DNA from: Calidifontimicrobium sp035325925
GTDB taxonomy: Bacteria; Pseudomonadota; Gammaproteobacteria; Burkholderiales; Burkholderiaceae_C
Assembly: GCF_035325925.1 (NCBI RefSeq)
Contig: NZ_DAOKZA010000006.1
Coordinates: 44,747 to 108,746 of the forward strand
Length of the DNA stretch: 64,000 nt
Reading direction: 5' to 3'
Part shown: piece by piece, positions 23,290 through 31,654 of the stretch
How positions within the stretch are numbered: position 1 is the first letter of the stretch
Layout: every line of letters begins with the position of its first letter
Program-made: the position numbers and the translations under genes
Notes under the pieces: generated by a model
What the model saw: the letters and a program-made list of their open reading frames with translations, nothing else
Told to the model about the DNA's origin: nothing
The model's database searches: none

Positions 23290-24558
23290 ATGGAACGTCC
23301 GCTGACCGTGCGCGCGCGGCGCGCCGCGTGGGCGGTGTTCGCGCTCGCGCTGGCGAGCTACGTGCTGTCGTTCGTGCACCGCACCGCGCCGGCGGCGATC
23401 GCCGGCGAGCTGACGCGCTCGTTCTCGATCGGCTCGGCGGTGCTCGGCACGCTGGCGGCGACCTACTTCTACGTCTACACGCTGCTGCAGATCCCGGTGG
23501 GCGTGCTCGCCGACACGCTGGGGCCGCGCCGCATCCTCGCCGGCGGCGCGGGGGTGGCCGCGGCCGGGTCGCTGCTGTTCGCGCTGGCGCCGGCGTGGGA
23601 GATCGCCGCGGTCGGTCGCACGCTGGTCGGCGTGGGCGTGTCGGTGGCCTTCATCGCGGTACTGAAGGTGTCGGCGACCTGGTTCGAGCCGCGCCGCTTC
23701 GCGACGCTGGTCGGCGTGACGATGTTCGCCGGCAACCTCGGCGCCGTCGCGGCCGGCGCACCGCTGGCGTGGGTCGTCACGTGGGCGTCGTGGCGCAGCG
23801 TGTTCGTCGCGCTGGCGCTGCTGTCGGCGCTGCTCGCGCTGGCCACCTGGTGGCGCGTGCGCGACACGCCGCAGGAACTGGGGCTGCCGACGCCGGTGGG
23901 TGCTGCGCCGCCGGCGGCCGGCGCCGCGCGCGTGCCGTGGGCGCAGGCGCTCGCGCGCGTGCTCGCCAACCCGGCGACCTGGCCGGCGTTCGTCGTCAAC
24001 GTCGGCGTCGGCAGCAGCTACCTGGCGTTTGCCGGGCTGTGGGGGGTGCCTTACCTGCAGCAGGTGCACGGGCTGAGCCGCGTCGAGGCGGCGCAGCACA
24101 CCAGCGCGCTGCTGCTGGGCGTGGCGTTCGGCGCGCTGGCCATTGGGGTGATCTCCGACCGCCTGGGCAGCCGCCGCGGGCTGATGCGCGTGGTGGTGTT
24201 CGCCTACGCGCTGACCTGGCTGCCGTGGCTGGCCGGCGTGTCGTGGCCGTTCGCCGCGACGCTGGCGTGGTGCGCGCTGATGGGGCTGCTGGTGCCCGGG
24301 TTCACGCTGTCGTGGACGATGGCCAAGGAGGCCAACCCGCCGCAGTACTCGGGCATCGCGACGTCGGTGGTCAACGTCGGCATCTTCCTCGGCACCGGCG
24401 TGCTGCAGCCGCTGGTGGGCTGGGCGCTCGACCGCGCTCGCGACGCCGGGGCCGCCGACGGCGGCTGGAGCCACGGCATCGCGCTGATGGCCGGCGCCGC
24501 GGCGCTCGGTGCGCTGGCGAGCCTGTTCACCGGGCGCGGCGCGAAGTCGCCGAACTGA
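23290..24558 (+). CDS. MFS transporter
   Basis: A protein of 422 residues with about 12 hydrophobic helices. The MFS loop 2-3 signature is GVLADTLGPRRIL; a second copy, GVISDRLGSRRGLM, is in the loop between helices 8 and 9. The central loop is short and Pro/Ala-rich. It resembles organic-acid or dipeptide-type MFS uptake carriers (a PQY/NVGIFLGTGVLQPLVGW end is common in a Burkholderiales subgroup), but the substrate cannot be read. It lies 23 bases after bdhA and closes the operon. Confidence 0.9.
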   Translation: MERPLTVRARRAAWAVFALALASYVLSFVHRTAPAAIAGELTRSFSIGSAVLGTLAATYFYVYTLLQIPVGVLADTLGPRRILAGGAGVAAAGSLLFALAPAWEIAAVGRTLVGVGVSVAFIAVLKVSATWFEPRRFATLVGVTMFAGNLGAVAAGAPLAWVVTWASWRSVFVALALLSALLALATWWRVRDTPQELGLPTPVGAAPPAAGAARVPWAQALARVLANPATWPAFVVNVGVGSSYLAFAGLWGVPYLQQVHGLSRVEAAQHTSALLLGVAFGALAIGVISDRLGSRRGLMRVVVFAYALTWLPWLAGVSWPFAATLAWCALMGLLVPGFTLSWTMAKEANPPQYSGIATSVVNVGIFLGTGVLQPLVGWALDRARDAGAADGGWSHGIALMAGAAALGALASLFTGRGAKSPN

Positions 24559-24723
24559 CCGCCAGCACGCGGCTGGCTGCCGGCGCCGCGGCGGGCGGTC
24601 AATCCCCAACATCGAAGGCCCCTCGGGTTGCGCCAGGTCAAGCCGGCGGCGAGCATCGCAGCCCGCCGACGTCGCCGCGACCGCGCCGCCGGCCCGACAA
24701 CCCCCTGCCGTGGAGACCCGAAG
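24559..24723. other. Upstream region of ggt
   Basis: A 165-base gap. It contains a degenerate FNR-like sequence, TTGCGCCAGGTCAA (24628-24641), but no -10 at the geometry seen for the other boxes, so I do not count it as a site. No terminator for the MFS gene is apparent. Confidence 0.35.
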
Positions 24724-26652
24724 ATGACCCTGCCGAACCCGAACCCGAGCGCACCCCTGTCGCGCCTCGCGCTGGCTGCGCTGCTCGCCTGCGGGCCACT
24801 GGCCTGGAGCGACGCCGCGGCGCGCAACGAGACGCCCGGCGTCGAGTCGTCGGTGGTGCTGCCCCCGCAGTCCCAGGGCAAGCCGCCGTCGTGGGCCGGC
24901 AAGGCGTTCCGCCAGGGTGTGGTGTCCGTCGCCAACCCCTATGGCGCCGAGGCCGGCGCGAAGATCCTCGAGCAGGGCGGCAACGCGATCGACGCCGCGG
25001 TTGCGATCGCCTACGCGCTGAACGTCGTCGAGCCGCAGTCGGCCGGCATCGGCGGCGGCGGCTTCATGATGATCCACCTCGCGAAGAGCGGCCGCACGGT
25101 GATCATCGACAGCCGCGAGAAGGCGCCCGCCGGCGCGACGCCGGACATGTTCGTCGGCGTGCCCAGCGCCTCGCTGCAGGGCGTCGCGGTCGGCGTGCCG
25201 GGCATGGTGCGCGGCACCGAGACGGCGCTGCGCGACTACGGCACGATGGGCTTCGCGCAGGTGCTGCAGCCGGCGATCGAACTCGCCGACCAGGGTTTCG
25301 CCGCGACGCCGCGCTTCGTCTCGAGCACGGCCTGCGCCAACCCCGCCAGCCGCGCGCGCAACTCGCCCGAGTCGTCGGAGTACTTCTGCCCGGGCGGGCA
25401 GTCGCGCGAGGTCGGCTCGCTGGTGACGAACAAGCCGCTGGCCGAGACCTTCCGGCTGATCGCGCAACACGGCGCCGACTGCTTCTACAAGGTCGACCTG
25501 GCCAAGGGCTGCGACATCGCGCTCGGCGTCGTCGAGGGCCAGACCTGGAGCCGGCCGCAGGCGCCGAACGGCAAGGGCGGCAGCATGACGCTGGCCGACC
25601 TCGAGGCCTACGACGCCGCGCTGCGCGAACCGGTCGAGGGCACCTACCGCGGCTGGCGCATCAAGTCGATGCCCTCGCCGTCGTCGGGCGCGCTGACGGT
25701 GCTGCAGGTGCTGAAGATGCTCGAACGCTTCCCGATCGGCGACGCCGGCGCCGGCTTCGGCTTCGCCTCGCCGTGGACCGCGAACGTGATGGCCGACGCG
25801 ATGCGGCTGGCCTTCGCCGACCGCGCGGTGTGGATGGGCGACGCCGACTTCGTGCCGGTGCCGGCCCGCGGGCTGCTGAACCCGACCTACGTCGGGCTGC
25901 GCAGCGCGCTGATCACCCCCGGCGTGCGGCTGCTGCCGAGTCCGGCGCCGGCCTCCGACCCGCGCGACTACGACTTGGCCGGTGCTGCCGCGCCGCTGCG
26001 CCTGGCGGTGTCCAACCCCGAGACCGGGCCCGAGAACGGCACCACGCACTTCTCGGTGGTCGACAAGGCAGGCAACGTCGTCTCGTACACGAACACCATC
26101 GAGTCCGGCTACGGCATCGGCGTGTTCGCCGGCTACAGGCGCCCCGACGGCAGCTTCCGCAACCACGGCTTCCTGCTCAACAACGAGCTGACCGACTTCA
26201 ACACCAACCCGCTGACCTCGGTCAACCCGTTCACCGGCGGGCCCGGCTTCAACGACGTGCAGCCGGGCAAGCGCCCGCGCAGCAGCATGGCGCCGACGAT
26301 GCTGTTCGCGCCCGACGGCAAGCCGGTGCTGGCCTACGGCTCGCCGGGCGGCGCGACGATCATCAACTCGGTGATCAACGTGACGATGAACCTGGTCGAC
26401 CACGGGATGACGCTGCAGCAGGCGATCGACGCGCCGCGGCTGTCGGTCACCGGCGCCGGCAGCGCGATCTCGGTCGACCCCTGGTTCCCGTCGGCCAGCA
26501 TCGACGCGCTGCGGACGCTCGGCTACACGGTCGGCCTGACCGACATCGGCTCGGTGCAGGCGGTGCTGATCGACCAGCGCACCGGCAAGCAGTACGGCGC
26601 CGCCGACGCGCGGCGCGAGGGCACGGTGATCGGGCTGCCGCGGCCGCGTTGA
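24724..26652 (+). CDS. ggt: Gamma-glutamyltransferase
   Basis: A protein of 642 residues. A signal peptide (LALAALLACGPLAWSDAAA) indicates export to the periplasm. The large-subunit start is VVSVANPYGAEAGAKILEQGGNAIDAAVAIAYALNV. The autocleavage and catalytic Thr is at about residue 440 in ENGTTHFSVVDKAGN; the small subunit has SGYGIGVFAGY, NNELTDF and SMAPTMLF. It hydrolyses or transfers the gamma-glutamyl group of glutathione. It is somewhat longer than E. coli GGT, with an insert around residues 190-290 containing four Cys. It is convergent with a glutamine-synthetase-like gene. Confidence 0.94.
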   Translation: MTLPNPNPSAPLSRLALAALLACGPLAWSDAAARNETPGVESSVVLPPQSQGKPPSWAGKAFRQGVVSVANPYGAEAGAKILEQGGNAIDAAVAIAYALNVVEPQSAGIGGGGFMMIHLAKSGRTVIIDSREKAPAGATPDMFVGVPSASLQGVAVGVPGMVRGTETALRDYGTMGFAQVLQPAIELADQGFAATPRFVSSTACANPASRARNSPESSEYFCPGGQSREVGSLVTNKPLAETFRLIAQHGADCFYKVDLAKGCDIALGVVEGQTWSRPQAPNGKGGSMTLADLEAYDAALREPVEGTYRGWRIKSMPSPSSGALTVLQVLKMLERFPIGDAGAGFGFASPWTANVMADAMRLAFADRAVWMGDADFVPVPARGLLNPTYVGLRSALITPGVRLLPSPAPASDPRDYDLAGAAAPLRLAVSNPETGPENGTTHFSVVDKAGNVVSYTNTIESGYGIGVFAGYRRPDGSFRNHGFLLNNELTDFNTNPLTSVNPFTGGPGFNDVQPGKRPRSSMAPTMLFAPDGKPVLAYGSPGGATIINSVINVTMNLVDHGMTLQQAIDAPRLSVTGAGSAISVDPWFPSASIDALRTLGYTVGLTDIGSVQAVLIDQRTGKQYGAADARREGTVIGLPRPR

Positions 26653-26662
26653 CCGGCCGGAC

Positions 26663-26688
26663 GCGGGGCCGCCGGTCGGCGGCCCCGC
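26663..26688. terminator. Strong hairpin between convergent ggt and GS-like genes
   Basis: GCGGGGCCGCC (26663-26673) pairs perfectly with GGCGGCCCCGC (26678-26688) around a 4-base loop. It lies in the 48-base gap between the two stop codons and could stop transcription from both sides. There is no T run, so it may act with Rho or as an mRNA 3' stabiliser. Confidence 0.6.
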
Positions 26689-26700
26689 TGCGCACCGACG

Positions 26701-28041
26701 TCACACGTTGAGCAGCAGGAAGCGCCTTTCCCAGGGGCTGATGACGTCGAAGTACTCGCGGTACTCGGCGTCCTTGATCGCCGCGTAGGTCTCGACGAAG
26801 TGTGTGCCGAACAGCTCGGCGAGCGGCTCGCAGCGGCGCATCTGCTCGATCGCGTCGTCGAGGTGGCGCGGCAGCTGGTGCGGCTGCTCGTAGGCGCTGC
26901 CCGACAGCGGCTCGCTCGGCGTGATCTGGCCGACCATGCCGAGGTAGCCGCAGGCCAGCGTCGCCGCGGTGACCAGGTACGGGTTGGTGTCGACGCCGGC
27001 CAGGCGGTTCTCGACGCGGCGCGACTGCGGGTCCGAGCGCGGCACGCGCAAGCCGCAGGTGCGGTTGTCGTAGCCCCAGCTCAGGTTGATCGGCGCGGAC
27101 GTGAAGCGCGACAGCCGCCGGTACGAGTTGACGTACGGCGCGAAGAACGGTGTGGCCGCCGGCAGGTACCGCTGCAGCCCGCCGATGAAGTGGAAGAACG
27201 CCGCCGACGGCTCCCCGTCGGCGCGGCTGAAGATGTTCGCGCCGGTCACCGCGTCGAGCACGCTCTGGTGCAGGTGCATCGCGCTGCCGGGCTGGCCCTG
27301 CATCGGCTTGGCCATGAAGGTGGCGTACATCTGGTGGCGGATCGCCACCTCGCGCACCGTGCGCTTGAACAGGAACACCTGGTCGGCCAGCGCCAGCGGG
27401 TCGCCGTGGTCCAGGTTGATCTCCATCTGCGCGGTGCCCATCTCGTGGATCAGCGTGTCCAGCGCGATGCCCTCGGCCTCGCACCAGTCGTACAGCACGT
27501 CGAAGATGTCGCCGTACTCGCTGACCGAGTCGATCGAGAAGCTCTGCCGCCCTGCCTCGCTGCGCTGCGTGCGCCCCATCGGCGGCTTCAGCGGGATGTC
27601 CTCGTCGGGCTCGATCTGCACCAGGTAGAACTCCATCTCCGGCGCGACCACGGGCTTCCAGCCGCGCTGTTCGTACAACCGCAGCACGCTGCGCAGCACG
27701 CTGCGCGGCGACAGCTCGACCGGCGTGCCGTCGAAGCGCACGCAGTCGTGAATGATCTGCGCGGTCGGCTCCTTGGCCCAGGGCACCGGGCGCACCGTCG
27801 CGGCGTCGGGCAGCAGCCGCATGTCGGGATCGGCGACCGAGGTGTAGTCCTTCTCCGGGTAGTCGCCGGTGACGGTCATCGTCAGCACCGCCTCGGGCAG
27901 CCGCAGCCCGGCGGCGGGGTCGTAGCGGTGGCGCGGCACGATCTTGCCGCGCGCCTGGCCCGACATGTCGGGCGTCAGGCACTCGATCTCGGTGATCTGG
28001 CGCTCGTCGAGCCAGCGTTGCACGGCGTCGGGGTCGGTCAT
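26701..28041 (-). CDS. Glutamine-synthetase-family (gamma-glutamylpolyamine synthetase-like) protein
   Basis: A protein of 446 residues. The catalytic domain holds PEMEFYLV, HEMGTAQMEINLDHGD, MYATFMAKPMQGQPGSAMHLHQS and NRLAGVDTNPYLVTAATLACG. The N-terminal domain (ECLTPDMSGQARGKIVP) and length (446, shorter than GlnA's ~470) place it with PuuA/GlnA3-type gamma-glutamylputrescine synthetases. It lacks the GlnA adenylylation-loop Tyr signature. It probably glutamylates polyamines or other amines. A CACAAT hexamer on minus about 35 bases upstream may be its -10. Confidence 0.9.
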   Translation of the reverse strand: MTDPDAVQRWLDERQITEIECLTPDMSGQARGKIVPRHRYDPAAGLRLPEAVLTMTVTGDYPEKDYTSVADPDMRLLPDAATVRPVPWAKEPTAQIIHDCVRFDGTPVELSPRSVLRSVLRLYEQRGWKPVVAPEMEFYLVQIEPDEDIPLKPPMGRTQRSEAGRQSFSIDSVSEYGDIFDVLYDWCEAEGIALDTLIHEMGTAQMEINLDHGDPLALADQVFLFKRTVREVAIRHQMYATFMAKPMQGQPGSAMHLHQSVLDAVTGANIFSRADGEPSAAFFHFIGGLQRYLPAATPFFAPYVNSYRRLSRFTSAPINLSWGYDNRTCGLRVPRSDPQSRRVENRLAGVDTNPYLVTAATLACGYLGMVGQITPSEPLSGSAYEQPHQLPRHLDDAIEQMRRCEPLAELFGTHFVETYAAIKDAEYREYFDVISPWERRFLLLNV

Positions 28042-28114
28042 GGGCGGCGTCGGGGACGGCTGCGATGGGCCGCGATTGTGCGCCGCCGGCCGGCCGCGCG
28101 CCGGCCGATGGTGG

Positions 28115-29518
28115 TCAGCGCGCGGCGATCACGCGCTGCACCTTGCCGCTGCGCCCATGCGCCGGTGCGTGCCCCGTCTCGTCGACGATGGCCAGCCGAC
28201 GCAGGCCCAGCGCCGCGGCGTAGGCACGCAGCGCGCGGTGGCAGCGCTCGCGCGCCGCAGCGCTGCGCGCGGCGTCGCCGCCCAGGCGCAGCACCAGCGT
28301 GCGCGCGTCGCGCTGACGCAGCTGGAAGTCGAACACGCCGGCGTTGTCCTCGAGCACCGTGGTCAGCGCCAGCGGCAGCAGCGTGACGCGCCGGCCGTCG
28401 TCGCCGCGCATGCGCAGCGCGTCGTCGCAACGGCCGACGACCTCGGCGGCGGGCAGCGCGCTGCCGCAGGGGCAAGGCGCGTCGTGCCAGCGCAGGCGGT
28501 CGCCGAGGTCGTAGCGGATCAGCGGCTGCACATGGTTGGCCAGGTTGGTCAGCAGCGTGGTGTGCGACAGCTGTCCCGGCGGCACCGGGCGGCCGCGCGC
28601 GTCGACCGGCTCGAGGATCACCCAGTCGGTGTTCATGTGCATGCGCCCGTGCGCGCACTCCCAGCCGATCGACAGGAACTCGGAGGCGCCGTAGTGGTCG
28701 CGCACGGCGCAGCCGAACTGGCGCGTCAACCGCGCGCGCAGCGCGGCGCCGAGCGTCTCGCCGCCGGTGTCGAGCTCGGCGAGGGTCAGGCGCAACGCGC
28801 CGGCGTCGACCGCGTCGCCGAGCATCGACGCGGCGGTCGGGTAGGTCGCCAGCACCGCCGGCTGCCAGGCCTGCAGCTCGGCCAGCAGCGCGTCGAGCGG
28901 CTGCAGGATCGAGAAACTGCGCAGCGTCGCGCCCAGCCACGGGTTCAGCCGCCGCAGCCGCTGCAGCGACACGTGGCTCGCGAAGTGGCCGCCGGTGGCC
29001 ACCACCAGCGCCTGGCGCCGCGCCAGGCGCAGCGGGTCGAACCAGCCGCCGGCGGGCGCGCGGGCGCGACGCAGCCACTCGAGTGCGTCATACACCGCCA
29101 TCGCCTGCGGGTCCTCCACGAACAGCCCCGGCTCGCCGCTCGAGCCCGAGCTCTCCCACACCGTGTAGCGGCCGAGCCACGCGTCTGCGGCGCGGTCGGG
29201 GTCGGCGACGAAGGCACGCAGCGTGTCCAGGCGCAGCGCGGGGTCGGTGACCCAGTCGTCGAAACGCTGCATCAGCGCCGGCTTGGTGACCGCCGGCAGC
29301 GCCGCCAGCGGCGTGTGCGCGTCGGCGCCGCGGTGCAGTTGCGCGTACAGGCGCGAGCCGCGCCGCGCCGCGTCGAGCAGCGCCCGCAGGCGCTGCGCCT
29401 GCCGCTGCGCCAGCTCGGCGGCGCTCGCGGTGCCGTCGCGCAGCACCTCGCCCATCGCGCGCGCCGACCGCAGCGCGTCGAACGCCGGCGCGCTGCGTTC
29501 GGCGGTCGCTGCACCCAT
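28115..29518 (-). CDS. PaaK-like adenylate-forming enzyme
   Basis: A protein of 467 residues of the phenylacetate-CoA ligase/coenzyme-F390-synthetase group. The ATP loop is WESSGSSGEPG, followed by LATYPTAASMLG, DHYGASEFLSIGWECAHGRMHMNTD, and LIRYDLGDRLRWHDAPCPCG with a CPCG pair. It activates an unidentified acid; no PaaK partner genes (paaABCDE) are nearby. It ends a three-gene minus-strand unit glgC - universal stress protein - this gene (26-base spacing after the previous stop). The C-terminal domain is shorter than in PaaK but has a terminal GRSGKVQRVIA. Confidence 0.82.
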   Translation of the reverse strand: MGAATAERSAPAFDALRSARAMGEVLRDGTASAAELAQRQAQRLRALLDAARRGSRLYAQLHRGADAHTPLAALPAVTKPALMQRFDDWVTDPALRLDTLRAFVADPDRAADAWLGRYTVWESSGSSGEPGLFVEDPQAMAVYDALEWLRRARAPAGGWFDPLRLARRQALVVATGGHFASHVSLQRLRRLNPWLGATLRSFSILQPLDALLAELQAWQPAVLATYPTAASMLGDAVDAGALRLTLAELDTGGETLGAALRARLTRQFGCAVRDHYGASEFLSIGWECAHGRMHMNTDWVILEPVDARGRPVPPGQLSHTTLLTNLANHVQPLIRYDLGDRLRWHDAPCPCGSALPAAEVVGRCDDALRMRGDDGRRVTLLPLALTTVLEDNAGVFDFQLRQRDARTLVLRLGGDAARSAAARERCHRALRAYAAALGLRRLAIVDETGHAPAHGRSGKVQRVIAAR

Positions 29519-29544
29519 GGTGTCGCCGGCCGCGACGGGTCGGC

Positions 29545-30036
29545 TCAGTCGCCGTCCCCGGCGTCGCCGGCGTCATCGGCCGGCGCCTCGCCGCCGGCCT
29601 CCTCGGCCTCGGTGCGATGCACCACGGTGACCGGCACCGGACTGTCGTGCAACAGCGACTGCGACACCGAGCCGATCAGCACGCTGCGCAGCCCGCCGTG
29701 ACGTTCGGCGCCGATGATCACCGCGTCGCAGCCGTGGCGCTCGGCGATCTCGACGAGCACGGTGGCCGGCTCGCCGCTGGCGACCTCGGTGTCGTAGTCG
29801 GCGCCGGCGGCGTCGAGCAGCGCGGCGGCGCCGGCGAGCAGGTCGGCGCCGGCGCCGCGGCGCACCTCGTCGATGACCTCGGGGTCGTGCGCGGTGACGA
29901 TCTCGTACAGCGTCGGCGTGGCCTGCACGTTGGCCAGCACGAAGCTGGCGTTCAGGCCTTCGTCGCGCAGGCGCAGCGCGTGGCGCACCGCGTCGAGCGA
30001 GGTCGGGGTGCCGTCGACGGGCAGCAGGATCTTCAT
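29545..30036 (-). CDS. Universal stress protein (UspA family)
   Basis: A protein of 163 residues. MKILLPVDGTPTSLDAVRHAL starts the Usp fold. The ATP-binding motif is VIIGAERHGGLRSVLIGSVSQSLLHDSPVPVTVV (G-2x-G-9x-G-S type). The last ~20 residues are acidic Asp/Gly/Ala-rich. The TTG directly before the ATG is part of TTGATG; the ATG at 30036 is the likely start, with GGAG 12 bases upstream. Its promoter region, if any, lies inside glgC, so it is expected to be co-expressed with it under the upstream FNR-like box. Confidence 0.9.
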   Translation of the reverse strand: MKILLPVDGTPTSLDAVRHALRLRDEGLNASFVLANVQATPTLYEIVTAHDPEVIDEVRRGAGADLLAGAAALLDAAGADYDTEVASGEPATVLVEIAERHGCDAVIIGAERHGGLRSVLIGSVSQSLLHDSPVPVTVVHRTEAEEAGGEAPADDAGDAGDGD

Positions 30037-30063
30037 CAAGGGCGGGGCTCCTGGTCGGGCGGA

Positions 30064-31386
30064 TCAGTTGCGGGCGTGCACGCTCTGGCCGAGCATGTCG
30101 AGGCTGATCAGTGTGACACCGCGCGGCGTGACGTGGAACCGCGCGGCGTCGGCGGCGGCGTCGAAGCCGGCGACGAAGCCGTCGGGCAGCCGGCAGTGCT
30201 TGTCGACGATGCAGCGGCGCAGCCGCACGCCGCGGCCGACGACGACGTCGGGCAGCACCAGCGAGTCCTCGACGAGGCTGCCGTCGCCGACGCGCACCTT
30301 CGAGAACAGCACCGAGCGGCGCACCGTCGCGCCGCTGACGATGCAGCCGCTGGACACCAGCGAACTGACCGCCATGCCGCGGCGGTCGTGGTCGTCGAAC
30401 ACGAACTTCGCCGGCGGCAGCTGCTTCTGCAGGCTGAGGATCGGCCACGCGTCGTCGTACAGGTTCAGCTCGGGCACCACGTGCGTGAGGTCCATGTTCG
30501 CCTCGTAGTACGCGTCGAGCGTGCCGACGTCGCGCCAGTACGGCACGTCGCCGACCATGTTCACGCAGCTGTCGGCGAAGCGGTGCGCGTGCACGCGGCC
30601 CTGCGCGACCAGGCGCGGGATCAGGTCGCGGCCGAAGTCGTGGCTCGACGTGTCGTCGAGCGCGTCGCGCTGCAGTTCGGCCACCAGCAGTTCGGCGTCG
30701 AACAGGTAGATGCCCATGCTGACCAGCGCATGCGTCGGCCGCCCCGGCATCGGCGCGGGCCGCGCCGGCTTCTCGGCGAACTCGACCACGCGCTGTCCGG
30801 CGTCGACGGCCATCACGCCGAACTCGCTCGCCGACTCCAGCGGCGCCTCGGTGCAGGCCACGCTGACCGCCGCGCCGCGGCGCATGTGCTCGGTGAGCAT
30901 CAGCGCGTAGTCCATCTTGTAGACGTGGTCGCCGGCGAGCACCAGCACCAGCCGCGCGCGCGACTCGCGCAGCAGGTCCAGGTTCTGGAACACCGCGTCG
31001 GCGGTGCCACGGTACCAGGTCTCGCCCTGCTGCTGCTGCGCAGGCACGACGTCGATGAACTCGCCCAGGCTGATCTCGAGGAAGCCCCAGCCGCGCTCGA
31101 TGTGGCGGATCAGGCTCTGCGCGCGGTACTGCGTGAGCACCGCGACGCGGCGGATGCCCGAGTTGATGCAGTTCGACAGCGCGAAGTCGATGATCTTCAG
31201 CTTGCCGGCGAACGGCACGGCCGGCTTGGCGCGAAAGTCGGTGAGTTGCTTCAGGCGCGAGCCGCGCCCGCCGGCGAGCACCACCGCGAAGGTCTGCTGC
31301 GCCAGGTGCGCCGGCAGGTCGTCGCGCGGCGCGCCGCTGCGGCTGCGGTAGTCGAAATCCCCGGAATGCGCACCCTGAGCGACCAC
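30064..31386 (-). CDS. glgC: Glucose-1-phosphate adenylyltransferase
   Basis: About 440 residues from GTG 31386. FAVVLAGGRGSRLKQLT, AKPAVPFAGKLKIIDFALSNCINSGIRRV, WYRGTADAVFQN, LAGDHVYKMDY, and EFAEKPARP are ADP-glucose pyrophosphorylase motifs; the C-terminal half is a left-handed beta-helix (GCIVSGATVRRSVLFSKVRV). It makes ADP-glucose for glycogen. An ATG at 31443 would add 19 residues, but GTG 31386 has a GGAGGG site seven bases upstream, and the FNR-type box predicts transcription starting near 31439, past that ATG. No other glg gene is in the window; the partners downstream are a Usp and a PaaK-like gene. Confidence 0.93.
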   Translation of the reverse strand: MVAQGAHSGDFDYRSRSGAPRDDLPAHLAQQTFAVVLAGGRGSRLKQLTDFRAKPAVPFAGKLKIIDFALSNCINSGIRRVAVLTQYRAQSLIRHIERGWGFLEISLGEFIDVVPAQQQQGETWYRGTADAVFQNLDLLRESRARLVLVLAGDHVYKMDYALMLTEHMRRGAAVSVACTEAPLESASEFGVMAVDAGQRVVEFAEKPARPAPMPGRPTHALVSMGIYLFDAELLVAELQRDALDDTSSHDFGRDLIPRLVAQGRVHAHRFADSCVNMVGDVPYWRDVGTLDAYYEANMDLTHVVPELNLYDDAWPILSLQKQLPPAKFVFDDHDRRGMAVSSLVSSGCIVSGATVRRSVLFSKVRVGDGSLVEDSLVLPDVVVGRGVRLRRCIVDKHCRLPDGFVAGFDAAADAARFHVTPRGVTLISLDMLGQSVHARN

Positions 31387-31472
31387 GTCGTACCCTCCGC
31401 CGGCATCGCCCGGCCTGCGCTGCGCGAGCCGGCGCAGCACCATCAACCTTAGGCCCGGCGCGCCCGTGACAC

Positions 31473-31486
31473 TTGCTCCAGGTCAA
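31473..31486 (-). promoter_or_regulatory. FNR/ANR-type box upstream of glgC
   Basis: TTGCTCCAGGTCAA differs from TTGAT-N4-GTCAA at one position. On minus, its centre lies 28.5 bases before a -10-like TAAGGT (31451-31446), matching class II activator geometry. It would drive glgC - usp - PaaK-like gene. Confidence 0.5.
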
Positions 31487-31530
31487 GCCGGACCGCGGAA
31501 CGCGGGGGCGCCGAGGCGTCGGACCACGGG

Positions 31531-31544
31531 TTGACTGAAGTCAA
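31531..31544 (+). promoter_or_regulatory. FNR/ANR-type box upstream of the Pat-type gene
   Basis: TTGAC-TGAA-GTCAA is a perfect inverted repeat. Its centre lies 28.5 bases before a -10-like CAACAT (31566-31571), again class II geometry, predicting a start near 31578. It serves the operon beginning at 31655. Confidence 0.55.
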
Positions 31545-31654
31545 GTCGATCCTGTTACCGCACTGCAACATCTCGACGCACCGACATCGTCGCGACCGCC
31601 ACTGCGGCGACACTGCCGGTCTCGCCATCGCGACCACATCCTGCATCGCCCGCC

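Noticed and set aside
24628..24641. TTGCGCCAGGTCAA upstream of ggt as a fifth FNR-type box.
   Set aside because: The left half-site has two mismatches and no -10-like hexamer lies at the distance shared by the other four boxes.
31387..31443. A longer glgC starting at ATG 31443.
   Set aside because: GTG 31386 has a GGAGGG site at good spacing and the predicted transcription start lies inside the extension. It remains possible.
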